Assembly: GCA_035578175.1 (NCBI GenBank)
Contig: JAQMRL010000011.1
Location: forward strand, 8,443,501-8,507,500
Source: Catonia carolina
Lineage: Eukaryota > Arthropoda > Insecta > Hemiptera > Achilidae
Length of the DNA: 64,000 bases
Direction: 5' to 3'
A program made the position numbers and the translations under genes. The first letter of the stretch is position 1; each line of letters opens with the position of its first letter. The notes under the pieces were generated by a model. The model searched no databases and was not told the DNA's origin. It worked only from the letters and a program-made list of their open reading frames with translations. Positions 1 through 9,825 of the stretch are shown piece by piece.

Positions 1-431
1 AAATGCTTGAAATAAAAGTTGTAGATATTTAAATTTCCCATAAATTTACTTATATGCACTTTAGTCGTAAAATGCATATTAAGGCCGAAATATTAAAAAA
101 TCCATTGTTTTACAGATTTTCATGAAAACAAAAAACCAGAAAATCACTAATTACCGCTAAACTCATTGTTAATACAAAGAAATGTTGAGAATAAAAGTTT
201 TAGGTTTTAAATTTTTTACAGCTTTGATTATATACACTTTTGCGCTGAACTGCATATTAAGGCCGAAATCATAAAAAACATTTTTTTCCTACGAGAAAAC
301 AGCCTTCCCAAGAATTTCAGCAGGCATAATGCCTACACTATTTTGTAGAACATAAAAATGCAGTAAATGAAGCGATTTTTAAAAAAAATCATAGAAGCCG
401 TTTTTGAGAAAACCCGTTGATTTTGCGTAGG
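1..431 (-). repeat. LR970 dispersed repeat, partial, reverse copy
   Basis: This matches, in reverse, the interior of the better preserved copy at 24883-25849. Shared landmarks are the phrase 'taccgctaaactc', the 'gcatattaaggccgaaat' blocks (twice, as in the reference copy), and the 'agaatttcagcaggc' block near 315. The copy runs off the window's left edge, so its outer end is unseen. No coding capacity was seen. Confidence 0.8.
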
Positions 432-619
432 TGGTGGGAGAACTGTGCAGCTCTTCAGATCAAAATGTTCTTTACTTTCCAAATGAATAACAACTTTTGT
501 AGTAATAACCTCGAAGTTGTTTTCAATTTCAGTAATTATCTTGATATAAAATAATTAATTTTATTTTATAAAATAAAAGAGCATAAAAAATTATTATATA
601 ATTAAGAGAATAAAAAATT

Positions 620-1040
620 GTTTTTTTTAAGATTGCGGCTTTAACATACATTTTAGCGCAAAAAATTATATATAGGCCTACAACGTGTAGAGAATTTGAA
701 ATCCCACAACTTTTATTCAAAATTTTTTTTGTATAACGCTTAGTTTAGCGGTAATTAGTGATTTCCTGTTTTTTTTTCATGAAAATCTTTAAAAACAAAA
801 TCGATTTTTTTTTAAGATTTCCGCCTTAGTATGCATTTTACGACAAAAAGTGTTTTTTTTAATAAAATTTATAGGAAATTAAAAGATCTACAACTTTTCT
901 TTAGAGAATTTTTCTCTACAGAGCGTAGTTTAGCGTGAAAGAGTGATTTTCCGTATCTTTAAGCCAAATTGAGGTTAATTTTCATTTTGCGTCTTTCATT
1001 CATGATCACAGAATAGGCTTGGTTTTTGTGTTTTAAATGT
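620..1040 (+). repeat. LR970 dispersed repeat, partial, forward copy
   Basis: This is the forward-orientation interior of LR970: 'tttagcggtaatta', 'ctctacagagcgtag', 'gagtgattttccgtat' and 'tttcattcatgat' all appear in the order seen at 25350-25720. It faces the reverse copy at 1-431, so together they form an imperfect inverted pair. The outer end with the GGCAAGAGAAAG motif is missing here. Confidence 0.8.
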
Positions 1041-1486
1041 TTGGCAACTCTTTATCTTTAATTTGATGTGTATAAAAAAACTGTATGTTAATTAAATCGG
1101 AAGAAATAATCAAATAAACGAATTAAAGCAGGAACGCTTGGAGGCTATCTTCAATCGCCATTTTGGTCGATTTCACCGGATTATTTTTTTAGAAACATTG
1201 AATATTCTTGATCGCGAGGTTGAAATGAACACGTCGGTGTATGACAAGTTGCGATGTGGGGGGGGGGCTGCACGATAACCTTATCTGGCCCATGGATTAC
1301 AAGTGATAGTTCCCAGCTGCATATGGGTATCGCACCTCATCGCACGCACCCCGAAATCCCGATACAGCTAGGACACAGCCTTTGAAATTCGTCATTTGAG
1401 TTTAATGCTTGAGGGAGCTTTGTAAGGATTGAAGTTTAGACGTTTATGTAAACCATTCCAAATTGTTTATATAAGTGAAATTCCTA
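1041..1486. other. Unassigned sequence
   Basis: No gene recognised. It contains a run of ten G at about 1258-1267 and a slightly GC-richer stretch (1280-1400), possibly degraded repeat material. It could hold eroded upstream sequence of the Jockey relic that follows, but no motif supports that. Confidence 0.4.
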
Positions 1487-1488
1487 CA

Positions 1489-2175
1489 TTCCATGACAGA
1501 ACCGTTGCTACATTCGCTGATGACACTGCTGTTTTAGCTGTAGGTGAAACAAGTGAAGAAGCAACCGGAAAGCTACAATAGACAGTTAACGACATTTGCC
1601 GATGGACAAGGAGATGGAAACTAAAGCTCAATGAAACCAAATCTGTTCACATTAACTTCACCAACAAAAAATTCAAAATTTTCCAGTTGAAATCAATGGA
1701 AAGCAAGTCCCATACTGCAATATTGCAAAATATCTCGGTATGACGCTTGATGCTAAATTGCGATGGAAGGAACATGTCAAAAAGAAAAAAAGAACTTGAA
1801 TTAAAATATAAGAAAATGACTAGGAAGTCGGTCCTGTCAACCTTTAACAAATTGTTAATTTATAAACAGGTATTAAAACCAGTTTGGACTTACGGTATTC
1901 AGCTCTGGGGCTGTACGAAATCCAGTAATATGAAAATAATACAAAGGTTTCGAAATAAAGTTCTAAGAAATATTGTCGATGCTCCTTGATACATTCGAAA
2001 TGATAACCTCCATCGGGATCTGAACATTGAAACGGTGGATAAGAAAAAGAAAAGATTCGCAAGGAGTCATGAAAACCAACTTCTACGTCATGTGAATGTT
2101 GAGGTGCTGCAACTCCTCGATAACTCAGATGTAATGAGAAGACTTAAGCGTCAGAAAACCTTCGTATTGGTTTGA
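1489..2175 (+). pseudogene. Jockey-type non-LTR retrotransposon ORF2, C-terminal RT relic
   Basis: Translation gives the RT catalytic block ATFADDTAVLA (about 1509-1541), then RWTRRWKLKLNETKS, KYLGMTLDAKLRW, LKPVWTYGIQLWG, RFRNKVLRNIVDAP and a C-terminus with DVMRRLKRQK. This order matches the end of ORF2 in the full-length element at 49840-54447. The reading frame is broken: an in-frame TAG after GKLQ, a frame change near 1670, and a TGA after VDAP where a Trp codon is expected. Only palm-thumb and C-terminal parts remain; endonuclease and the N-terminal RT are absent (5' truncation). It is dead as a coding unit. Confidence 0.85.
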
Positions 2176-2763
2176 TTTAGGAGATCTTATTTTTAATCTT
2201 TTTTTGCAATCATTTTTAAAAAATCAATTGTAATAAATTATCCTGTAAATCAGTTGTACGTTAATCATCTCGTAAAATCTTATGTTTTGTTTTATAAAGT
2301 AAAAATATTTTCTTTTAGAAAATAAGAATCTTTTATTTTAGAAAATGATAGTAGTATGTTAAGTTTAAAAATGAGAAATGTGTAGCCTATTTAGAAAATA
2401 AGATAAGATATAAGAACTAATATATAGTTGTTCCATAAATGTATTTTGAGTATTTCTTACAAATTTAATGAGTCAGTTACGAATTTTGTTTATTTCTTAA
2501 TGTTTATGTAAATGTGTAATAATAAGTAAGATTAACTACAAAGCTGCAGTCTACTTAGGTAAATTTAATATAGAAAATAAGAATAGGAATAGGAAATACT
2601 AATTTTTAAAAGTAAGAGTAGCATTAGAGTTAGATCGTGTTATTGTTAGAAAATAAGAGTAGCCATTGGGTTTTATTTTCTTATGATAATGTAATCCTTA
2701 CGTAGTTTAAGTTTGAATACAATTGTTCGTTAGTCTTAGACTAGTTACAATAAATAAAAAAAA
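2176..2763 (+). other. 3' untranslated tail of the Jockey relic
   Basis: This is an AT-rich stretch after the ORF2 stop, with repeated 'agaaaataag' motifs (2320-2660), ending in an A-rich tail with 'aataaataaaaaaaa' at 2748-2763. That is the expected layout for the 3' UTR and poly(A) of a retrotransposed copy. No TSD could be assigned with confidence. Confidence 0.55.
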
Positions 2764-2764
2764 G

Positions 2765-3075
2765 TCCAAACTGTTTTCTGTGGTGTTCCAAGTTCTCTGC
2801 TGCATGTAAAAGCAGACTTCTGTGGATTACTTTAAAACTGTCCCTTACCTGCTCTACAACTTCATTACTTTTTGTCGGCCTACCACTTGAATTCGTCTCA
2901 CGAACGCACTTATTTCTCTTGAAATGAAAGTCATTTGCGAATGTGTGGTTACGGGAGGATCTTTGTTAAATTTTGTTATAAAATGACGTTGCACACTTAC
3001 AATATGAAAATTTAACAAAGAAAATGCTTTATTGTCTTCAAAGTTAGTCACGACACCTGTCATTGTTGTCACTTT
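2765..3075 (-). pseudogene. DUF4817-type HTH transposase N-terminal fragment
   Basis: The minus strand encodes NKAFSLLNFHIVSVQRHF, KFNKDPP and further on RIQVVGRQKV, then (frame shifted) a QVRDSFK-like stretch and LLHAAENL. The pattern of a helix-turn-helix starting with a sensing helix, 'FxxKFxKDPP' and 'TGxxxxxxxxGRxxxS' fits the DUF4817/HTH head of transposases widespread in insect genomes. The frame breaks after KVMKL and no DDE domain is present. It borders the A-tail of the Jockey relic on its left, so that element probably inserted next to or into it. Family assignment rests on motif memory only. Confidence 0.6.
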
Positions 3076-3157
3076 ACTAAACGGCTAATAAGTAACAAAA
3101 ATAATGTAAACAAAACTTTTTGAAATTTTTTCCAATGATGCCAACCTAAATGCTCTT

Positions 3158-3159
<2 letters not shown>

Positions 3160-3191
<32 letters not shown>

Positions 3192-3355
3192 GTTTAACGT
3201 CCGACTGTTTTGCAAATTGCTGCTAATGCAGACGGTGAAGGATGAAATGAATTTTTGTAACGTATGAAAAAATGCCATGCCCGAGTGGGATTCGAACCCA
3301 AGACCGCGTGATGAGAGGCGAGCACGTTACCAACATCGCCAACGCGGCCGGCAAA
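3160..3355 (-). repeat. tRNA-derived SINE (family A) with 12-bp TSD
   Basis: On the minus strand this starts with a tRNA-like head containing a B box (GGTTCGAATCCC), followed by a unique body ending 'gtcggacgttaaacc' and a long poly(A) (seen as poly(T), 3160-3190). The flanking direct repeat AAATGCTCTTAA occurs at 3148-3159 and 3356-3367, an unambiguous TSD from target-primed insertion. Related copies lie at 12697-12748, 23592-23716, 45773-45968 and probably 37346-37495. Confidence 0.92.
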
Positions 3356-3544
3356 AAATGCTCTTAAGACATATTAATACAGTAATATATAATGTTTAAA
3401 ATCATGGACATCATTTAAGATATCCATGTACGTTGGAAGATCATAAAGATATTTTTCCTTATAAAAATCGTTTACTTGTTTTAAAAATTATTTTTTAAGA
3501 CCTACTGCAAAAAAACCTCGATTAATGAAAACAATCGGGGCTAA

Positions 3545-3995
3545 ACCACTCATTATTACATTTGTGAGAGTTCATGAGTCACTTTTTTCCGAGGCGGTGG
3601 GAAACACTCATATTCTCCCTCACTATGGGTGAAGTAGTGTTGGACTCAATTGAGGCGTCCTCGTCCAGCCCCAAGGAGGCCGCAACCGCCTACCAACCAA
3701 AACCCCGCCGCCTGGCCACTTGATCCGACATCAGCAAACAACCCTCCACCTCCCTCGTTACTGTTTAAATAATACTACAAGGGAAATGTCGGGTTAAAAA
3801 ATTTACATACTGTCAGCGGGGCGTGGAAGGGAACCGTAGCCTAATTCCCCTCTCGCAGCCACCGACCAACACTCACTCTCTCACTTTCATTCATCTCTTT
3901 CTTCACCAGCTTAGGAAATTAGTGTGCCTACCTTACCTTCTTAGATCGGGACAGGATTGATTCACTGTGGGAGAGGGCAACCCCGCTGATCTCCA
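3545..3995 (-). mobile_element. 3' UTR of an R1-like non-LTR element
   Basis: This lies downstream (on the minus strand) of the RT relic at 3996-4695. A second, 5'-truncated copy of this same sequence is at 27590-27893, sharing 'gactcaattgaggcgtcct', 'aaggaggccg', 'accgcctacca' and 'cagcggggc'. Short pieces of its terminus ('gagggagtgaaaatgag') recur at 9234-9275 and inside the fold-back at 40128-40395. That distribution is typical of the 3' end of a LINE. Confidence 0.7.
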
Positions 3996-4695
3996 TATGT
4001 CTCTTCCCTTCGCAGTCTTCTGACCACTCTCTCCGCAAACTAAGCGACAAACTTCCAGCTCTCCTCATCCCGCAGCATCGCTGCCCCTACTCTCTCTGGG
4101 ATCCACTGTGCAACGCCTATCTTCTCAGATGTCTCCATTCTGTCGAGGCCAAAATAGGGACATCTTTCAAAAATATAAGTAATGGACTCCTCCTCTTCAC
4201 TGTCGCACAGTCAACGTTTCGGTACTTCATGAAGTTTGAACCTCATCAAATATGCCCCAAAAGCAACCACGCCCTGTAAGCAACTGCGTATGCTAGTGGG
4301 TGGTATCACGAAATATCTTCCTTATCCACACCTCGACATTTGGAATGAACCTTCTTGTCCACTCCCCGACCCTAGCTTCACTCAATCTCCTCTACCATCT
4401 GCTGAGTAATCGACTCCAACGTTCCTCTATATCAGCACCAGCTCGCTGCTCTTCCCTCCCGCACGCCCCTAGATCCCATGGAGGCATCCCTGAAATCACC
4501 AGGGCTGCCTCCGTAGATACAGTTCTATAAGCACTTCATATTTTCACAGCCAGTTTCCGCTGCGTCCTTAGAAGCCTACCGCTGTAACTTTTAAATCTTA
4601 GGGCTCAGCTCCACACAGGCACACCATACAATACTACTGATGTTGCCACTGCTGCCAACATCAATCTCTTTGCTTGCCTTGGGCCCCCAATATGT
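3996..4695 (-). pseudogene. R1-clade-like RT C-terminal relic
   Basis: The minus-strand translation begins IGGPRQAKRLMLAAVATSV then VLYGVPVWS, followed by SAYRTVSTEAALVISGMPP and WDL, RWQ, GEWTRRFIPNVEVW and TQLLTGRGCF. This ordered set (thumb 'LLYGAPVW', 'YRTVSTDA..VIAGVPP', 'TQxLTGHGCF') is characteristic of the ORF2 C-terminus of R1-like LINEs in arthropods. There are several in-frame stops (one just before SAYRTV) and the zinc-finger region is eroded. Upstream domains are missing. The 3' UTR follows at 3545-3995. Confidence 0.75.
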
Positions 4696-4902
4696 GTCTT
4701 GATAAGTTCATGAGGCTTGATAAATTGAAACTCGACAAATCCATATAAGGCAGGAATAAAACTCCATTTAATAAAATGTTTTTGTTTATCCCTATAAGAC
4801 AATAATTCTTACCACCTGTCACCTTACCACCTCCTTACTTCATATTCTTTATTTTCGTATATTTTTGAGAACAGATTAATGATTATAAATTTTGCTGTAC
4901 AG

Positions 4903-5213
4903 GTATCTATGACGAAGACAGGCAGGGTGCAGATACAGCTGTTGACGCAGATGAAACTGGACAGGTAGCTCTACTTGTTGGTTATAGTGAAGACGTAGAA
5001 TCATCACGTAAGGCTAAAAGAGTAATAAAAAAAACAACAAATTACTGGATTCTGTTATTTGCATGGGGAAAAAAATTCGGTGAAAAAGGATTTATTCGAG
5101 TAGTTCGTGGTAACAATCAATTGAAAATTTCTAGTGATACCAGTTTCCCTATCTTTAACAGTAAAGACATATTGGAAAAGTGTATAGGAAATGCTCAAAC
5201 CCCAAATAAGTAA
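4903..5213 (+). CDS. Last exon of a papain-family (C1A) cysteine peptidase-like protein, catalytically dead
   Basis: An open stretch of about 103 codons begins at a 3' splice site (ttttgctgtacAG, 4892-4902) and ends with TAA at 5211-5213. It has no in-frame ATG, as expected for an internal or terminal exon. It reads GIYDEDRQG, ETGQVALLVGYSED, NYWILLFAWGKKFGEKGF, IRVVRGNNQLKISSD, TSFPIF. This aligns with the C-terminal third of C1A peptidases ('HAVLLVGYG', 'YWIVKNSWG..WGEKGYFR..RG.N'). The His position of GHAV reads Q (GQVA), and the Asn of KNSWG reads F (LFAWG), so two of three catalytic residues are lost. WG, GEKG and RG structural motifs are kept, which suggests constraint on the fold rather than decay. 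A possible AATAAA signal lies at 5397-5402. Upstream exons are not in sight. A cathepsin B- or TINAGL-like non-enzymatic role is possible; a pseudogene is the alternative. Confidence 0.65.
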
Positions 5214-5544
5214 TGCGACTAACTTAATACAATATAAATAATAGTTAAATTGTTTTCAACTTGATTGAAGTTCTATTAATACATTTTAAAATTTACATGA
5301 AGGTTTTTTTAATTTATTCACTAACACCTTAATTCATTTTCTTTCAGAAGGAGCACATCAATTTTAAATTGAGAGATTTTAAAGCAGTTTATACAAAATA
5401 AAATTTTCATTGTAAAGACAAACATTTGGTAAAGACGAAGAAAATGCTAAGTTTCCAATATCTGTGTTACGTAAATTTTATTATTTTGGTATCATTTAAA
5501 ATATACGTATCTGGACTTGGAAGTAATGTGAAAAATTAGAACTA

Positions 5545-5691
5545 ACAAAATAGCTAAAGCCCAGCAACTTACCAAGAACAAATACAACAAGAAAGACCTA
5601 TTTAATCAATCTAATCTGCAACACTATAAAACGGTAGTACAACCCGAAGCCACTCACCGCTGCAGAACTTTTTATAAATTTCAAAATTAAA
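5545..5691 (+). pseudogene. Non-LTR RT thumb fragment
   Basis: This short open stretch reads KIAKAQQLTKNKYNKKDLF, LQHYKTVVQPEATH and RTFYKFQN then stop. The 'HYxTVVxPEALY..ETL' pattern is the RT thumb segment of LINE families common in insects. It is too short to place in a clade. It abuts the snap-back LR970 element at 5721. Confidence 0.45.
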
Positions 5692-5720
5692 ACGAGAATG
5701 AGAGAAATTATTAAAATAGA

Positions 5721-6106
5721 AAAATCTGGTGTGAAACTCTCACACGACTTTATCTTGCCAATGAAAATAATGAACAATATAACCTAAGTAATAAAACATT
5801 AGAAATAAAAAAAACTAACCCCCAATAAACCTAACCTATTTTCATGAGTGAAAAACGTAAAATGAAAATCAACCTCGGATTGGCTTAAAAATACGGAAAA
5901 TCACTCTTTCACGCTAAACTAGGCTCTGTAGAGAAAAATGCTGTATAAATTACTGTGTTTTTAAACTGCTGTGATTAAAATAAGGTTAGGTTTATTTGAG
6001 GATAATTTTTTGTTAATTTCTAATGTTTTATTACTTAGGTTATATTGTTCATTATTTGCATTGGCAAGAGAAAGTCGCGTGAGTGTTTCACACCAGATTT
6101 TTTTTT
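5721..6106. repeat. Snap-back LR970 element (two right ends facing each other)
   Basis: The left arm (5721-5958, reverse) starts 'aaaatctggtgtgaaac' and passes through 'ctctttcacgctaaact'. The right arm (about 5972-6106, forward) ends 'tttcacaccagatttt'. Both are the right terminus of LR970 (compare 25700-25849). The element is therefore an inverted duplication of one end with most of the body deleted, a fold-back arrangement. The GGCAAGAGAAAG motif near the end is intact at 6063-6074 and altered in the left arm. Confidence 0.8.
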
Positions 6107-6868
6107 TATAACCAATCTGAGTTTGAAAAAAATAATCCTCAGAGGTATCAAGTTATTGTTATGACATTAAATTGAAATAATACAATAGGTTTATATGTAA
6201 CATTTATTTTGAATAAATTGAACTTTTGACCTTCTCAATACCTGTAAGTAATAGTTTGAAATTTTGGAAATGTAGTGTAGACAGTCATGTGACATTGTCA
6301 GAGGATGTAATTGTGTATAGTACGTGAATGTATAAATGTGTCCAGTGTATAAAGGTAGTAGGTGTGCAAGTACCATTGTGTTGAGAGATTCCGTCCAAAT
6401 GGAAATGTAGTGTCCAACCGAACCAAATAATGTCAGAATGCAAATCCCCTGTGGATGCAGAAGCAATTATTATAGTCTACTCTCTTGACTAATGCTCATT
6501 CACTACGTGGATTCAGTCATTCTATTTCTGCTTCCACCTTTTCTCTTTTGTAGAATGCTCTCTCTCACCCCCTCTCACTATATATCTCTCTCTCTCTCTC
6601 ACACACACTCTTACTCACTCACTCACTCACTCTATCTCTCTCCTCAATTATTTCTCTCCTCTTATCCACAATCACAACCACAATCTATCTATTTTCAATA
6701 TATTGTACTTCAAACCACTGTCAAAATGAACTACTGATAACCCAAATTTTTCATACCTATAAGTACGTACTGTACTTCCGCCATACAAGCCCTACTTCTT
6801 AGCCAAGTCAATTAGAATATTTTTTTTTTTAACAATGTAGTATTTCTTTTGCAATCAGTTAATAAATA
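6107..6868. other. No gene seen; pyrimidine-rich microsatellite
   Basis: This holds a CT/CA/CTCA simple-repeat tract at about 6583-6645 and otherwise AT-rich sequence. Open stretches here are low-complexity and show no recognisable protein pattern. Confidence 0.5.
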
Positions 6869-7304
6869 CAGGGTGTTTTATTAAGGACGAACCCTGATTA
6901 TAAGAAGATAGAAGTAATATATCGGTAAATTTTCAGTCCCCCAATCGGTATGTTGGCAACAGTGTACTTAAGGCCAACTACCTAAGACAGTTAAAATGTT
7001 CCAGTCAAGCATTAGTGTGGTGACAGCAGTCATTTCGTTATATTGTGTCAGCAATGGTTTTTTCCACGTAAGAACGCGCGTTTATTGTAGAGACTTAGCC
7101 TACATAGCGAGTAAATCTTACAAATGTGTGCAAGATAAATTTCAGTTGAAATTTCCCCGTTCTGCCGTTCCGAATAAATCGTCAATATTACGTTTAATAA
7201 ATAAATTCCGTAGAACTGGGAGTGTACTTGATGAGAAACCACCTCGCCAGCCAACAAAGTTAACCGCGGAAGTTCTCAGGGTTGCGTCCTTAATAAAACA
7301 CCCG
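6869..7304 (+). mobile_element. Internally deleted TIR transposon carrying an HTH domain
   Basis: The left terminus CAGGGTGTTTTATTAAGG (from 6869) is matched in inverted orientation by the right terminus ending at 7304 (ccttaataaaacacccg). The match extends inward through 'ACGAACCCTGA' / 'TCAGGGTTGCGT', about 28 bp in all with a one-base gap. A TA dinucleotide precedes the left end and TTA follows the right end, consistent with a Tc1/mariner-superfamily target. The 436-bp interior holds only the transposase N-terminal domain, so this is a non-autonomous deletion derivative. Confidence 0.8.
6996..7290 (+). pseudogene. DUF4817-type HTH N-terminal domain of a transposase
   Basis: The reading frame encodes SYKCVQDKFQLKFPRSAVPN, KSSILRLINKFRRTGSVLDE and KPPRQPTKLTAEVL. 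'FxxxFPxxxVPNKSxIxRLxxKFRxTGSVxD' is the recognisable DUF4817/HTH head found at the N-terminus of many insect transposases. The frame stays open past the transposon's right TIR into flanking DNA (stop at 7335-7337), so the last ~16 residues are not transposon derived. No DDE catalytic domain follows. The ATG at 6996 is the first in frame, but the residues before SYKC do not look like family sequence, so the true start may differ. Confidence 0.7.
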
Positions 7305-7551
7305 TTATATCAAGACTTAAGAAACGTGAAAACATAAATGAAAGAGCTTACTTCTTACAATTTATTTAGTCAAAATTAGTAAAATATGAGGAAGTAACTG
7401 GTAGATTTGTTGGTACAACAATTGTAAGACACTCTTGTTAAATTTATCTGTCGCTGTAAAAACAGAGCTGCGACTTCACGTTATCAAATATTCGTATTTA
7501 ACTTTCCGTGATCAAAATAGTACCATGATAGAAATTGTATCACGTTGGTTA
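7305..7551. other. Spacer between two small DNA transposons
   Basis: About 250 bp with no recognisable feature. Confidence 0.4.
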
Positions 7552-8324
7552 AGCGCACAGTGAACGCTGGTCGCAGGTCGCTGGTTGCTGTTCGCTTACA
7601 AGCGGGAGCCTGCTAGAAGGAATAGGCCATTATATTTTAATCAGACGTCTCACAGCAAACGCTGGTGGAGAAAGCTGCGCGCTGGTCATCTGCGTATATC
7701 AGCTCACTGGTTTATCTTATATAAACCTGCCTGCTGCTTGCTGGCAGGTTGCTAAGTGTACTTGGCGTCGTATAATACGTATTCATAAATAATAACAACT
7801 TGTTAATTAATTATAACATAGGTTTAATTAAGTATAAAAATAACTTATACGATTATTATTGGCCAAACAATGCTTTATAATATTGAATATCGGTAGTCAA
7901 AATGTTCAAAAAACGTATTTCAAAGTAATCACAAGTCATTCTCTCGGTAATATTGGTTGCTTGTGCAAGTTGCCCATTATTTTTAAAAACGAGTTCTACT
8001 TTAGACAATATAAAATTAAACGTTTCCAGAATCATTCTCATGCATTTAAAAACCCTGTCTCTCTCTTTTTTAATTGCGGAAAAAGATGATTAGGCCTATG
8101 CCGAACAATTTTCTGTTCTTCTTAATGTCCCTAACGGTATAGTCTTTAAAAGATAGACATTTTGTGTAGGCATTTTCCATTAGGATTAATTCATCTGCAA
8201 TGCTGCTACTGGAACTCACGTTGAATACCGACAATTGAATGAAGGTTAAGCGCGTAGTTACATTCTCCCACTACGTGCGTTCGCCACCGTAAATCAGTAC
8301 CTGCGACCAGCGTTCACTGTGGGC
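7552..8324 (-). mobile_element. PIF/Harbinger-like internally deleted transposon
   Basis: Long terminal inverted repeats are present: CACAGTGAACGCTGGTCGCA at 7556-7575 and its reverse complement at 8304-8323, extending three more bases inward. TTA lies immediately outside each end (7549-7551 and 8325-8327), the trinucleotide target typical of PIF/Harbinger. Subterminal GCTGGT motifs recur (7560-7730). The 773-bp body retains only part of a transposase (7856-8100, minus strand). Confidence 0.75.
7856..8100 (-). pseudogene. Harbinger-like transposase N-terminal fragment
   Basis: The minus strand reads HHLFPQLKKERDRVFKCMRM, ILETFNFILSKVE, then NITERMTCDYFEIRFL and ends at a TAA about 7856. HARBI1-like transposases have 'YHxLFPxLxxDxxxFxxYFRMsxxxFxxLLxxV' followed by 'I.xxERLxxxLRFLAtG', which matches well. 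Upstream minus-strand codons (8100-8200) look like a degraded extension (KNRKLFGI). The DDE domain is absent, so the gene is dead. Superfamily assignment is supported by both the termini and the TTA target. Confidence 0.65.
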
Positions 8325-8328
8325 TTAC

Positions 8329-8675
8329 CCTGGGGGCAAGCCGCAGACCACACAGAGCGTGCCCATAGAACTGCAGTTTAGCTACCCAATCCTCACCGCG
8401 GTGAGGTAACGGGCGCTGGCTGTAGCACCTCCGTGTGCTATTCGTAGTACACAGTTGTGCGTCAGAATATCCATGTGTGGTAGAGCCAGTTGCAATGCGT
8501 TAGCTGCGTAACGAGCTCGACGGTGACTCGTCCAACGTTTACACGAATACTGAGGGGAGTGGGTCGCCCTGCGGACGTGACCGCACCCACTCATTTGGGT
8601 TGGCCTCTCAGGGGCTGGCGTTTCCTGGCTAGCTCTTCGGAGCCACTATGCTGCTTAAATTCCTTCGGAATGGGC
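8329..8675 (+). repeat. GC-rich dispersed repeat, copy 1
   Basis: This is a block of clearly higher GC than its surroundings that recurs at 26817-27168. Shared stretches include 'cagaccacacagagc', 'gtaacgagctcgacgg', 'gactcgtccaacgtttacac' and 'ggcctctcagggg'. It begins directly at the right edge of the Harbinger-like element. Both copies have a short minus-strand open frame containing SPQYSCKRWTS and RRARYAA, but this is not enough to claim a protein. Element type unknown; an LTR or LINE 5' UTR is possible. Confidence 0.7.
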
Positions 8676-8744
8676 GTGGCTGGCTGAGGGGTGTCCGGCA
8701 ACGGATAGGGGTATACGCATGTGCGTTTATCCTACATCCTTGGT

Positions 8745-8858
8745 TACTTTTCAACATAATCTCCATTTTAATTGAGGCATTTATCATACCGGTGTGCAAG
8801 CTTTTCAATACCCTCTTCATAAAACGTTGCCGCCTGCGACTTGAAATGGGCAAAAGAT
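8745..8858 (-). pseudogene. mariner transposase C-terminal fragment
   Basis: The minus strand encodes SQAATFYEEGIEKLAHRYDK, CLN, a stop, then NGDYVEK and a stop. This is the mariner C-terminal signature ('FYxxGIxKLxxRYDKCLNxxGDYVEK'), with one in-frame nonsense codon (TAA at the residue after CLN). Compare the intact ending in the palindromic mariner at 33985-34746. Only about 35 codons remain. Confidence 0.8.
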
Positions 8859-8859
8859 A

Positions 8860-9825
8860 AATTTGAATATTTTAAGTTAAATTTTGGTTTTGGTTGATTT
8901 TTAACTGTAACGTAGGCTAGTTACTAGTGATAAATGATTGAGATTTTTTTTTGTGGTTATAAACTAAATAGTAAATATTTATAAATATATTACATGTTGG
9001 AAATTAGATGTAGCAACTCTATTTGTGTGGGGAAATACCCGAACATAAACTAATTTAAATAAATAATTCAAAACTGAAAACTAAGATCTTCTGCGTGTAA
9101 TTTTACAATTTTTTGTAAGTATTTATAATCTGTAGGGATTTAAAATATATAATTTTTTGTTTAAAATGCTAGTGAATTAACTTCAAGAATAAATTTTGAC
9201 TACACAGGAGCCTTACTTGTATTAATATACATCGTGAGGGAGTGAAAATGAGTTTTTCTCACCACCTCAGATATATAAAATAAAATACATTTCTTTAATT
9301 TGGGAACGTAAATATTGCGAATCAATACGGCAGTAAAAATAATCAAATTTCATTAAAATCTTAGATTAATTAACTGATATCTGTTAGGGTATTATTTTAT
9401 ATTCAAATACGATTTGATACATTTAAATTACATTTACAATTTAAATTATTGATTTATCATCAAATACCCTGGCCGTTAATCAAACTCAATATAAAGGACA
9501 CTATGCGTACAATATTATTCTGTTAAATTATACATTTTTGGTTATATACTGTATAAATTTATTAGGTTCAGTCATACAGAATAATTTAATTTTATCATTT
9601 ATTTATCGTTAAATTTATTCTAATTTTTGAAGGCCTAACTGCCATAAAATATTCTCAATATTCAAATAAAGCTTTAAATTTGTTGTAAAGATTTATTTAA
9701 ATAAACCATTATTTTAGTTTTCGTTAGGTAAATTAAATTATCTGCAATGATGCGTTTGACTCCTTAATTGATAAATAAATTTGCTAATTTGGGTGTATTT
9801 CCTATTGAAGTTAATAAAATTCGGG
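8860..9825. other. AT-rich, gene-free
   Basis: No gene seen. A short match to the R1-like 3' terminus (gagggagtgaaaatgag) lies at 9234-9275. The rest is AT-rich with no clear structure. Confidence 0.5.

Noticed and set aside
3270..3320. tRNA-like B box and head as a functional tRNA gene
   Set aside because: It is part of a SINE with poly(A) and a TSD; no tRNA cloverleaf is complete. The same applies to 22089, 35400-35493 and 45773.
6191..6466. 91-residue minus-strand frame
   Set aside because: AT-biased, no family motif, no splice or promoter context, next to LR970; treated as chance.
8648..8860. 70-residue plus-strand frame with hydrophobic stretch
   Set aside because: It is antisense to the mariner C-terminal fragment and the GC-rich repeat.
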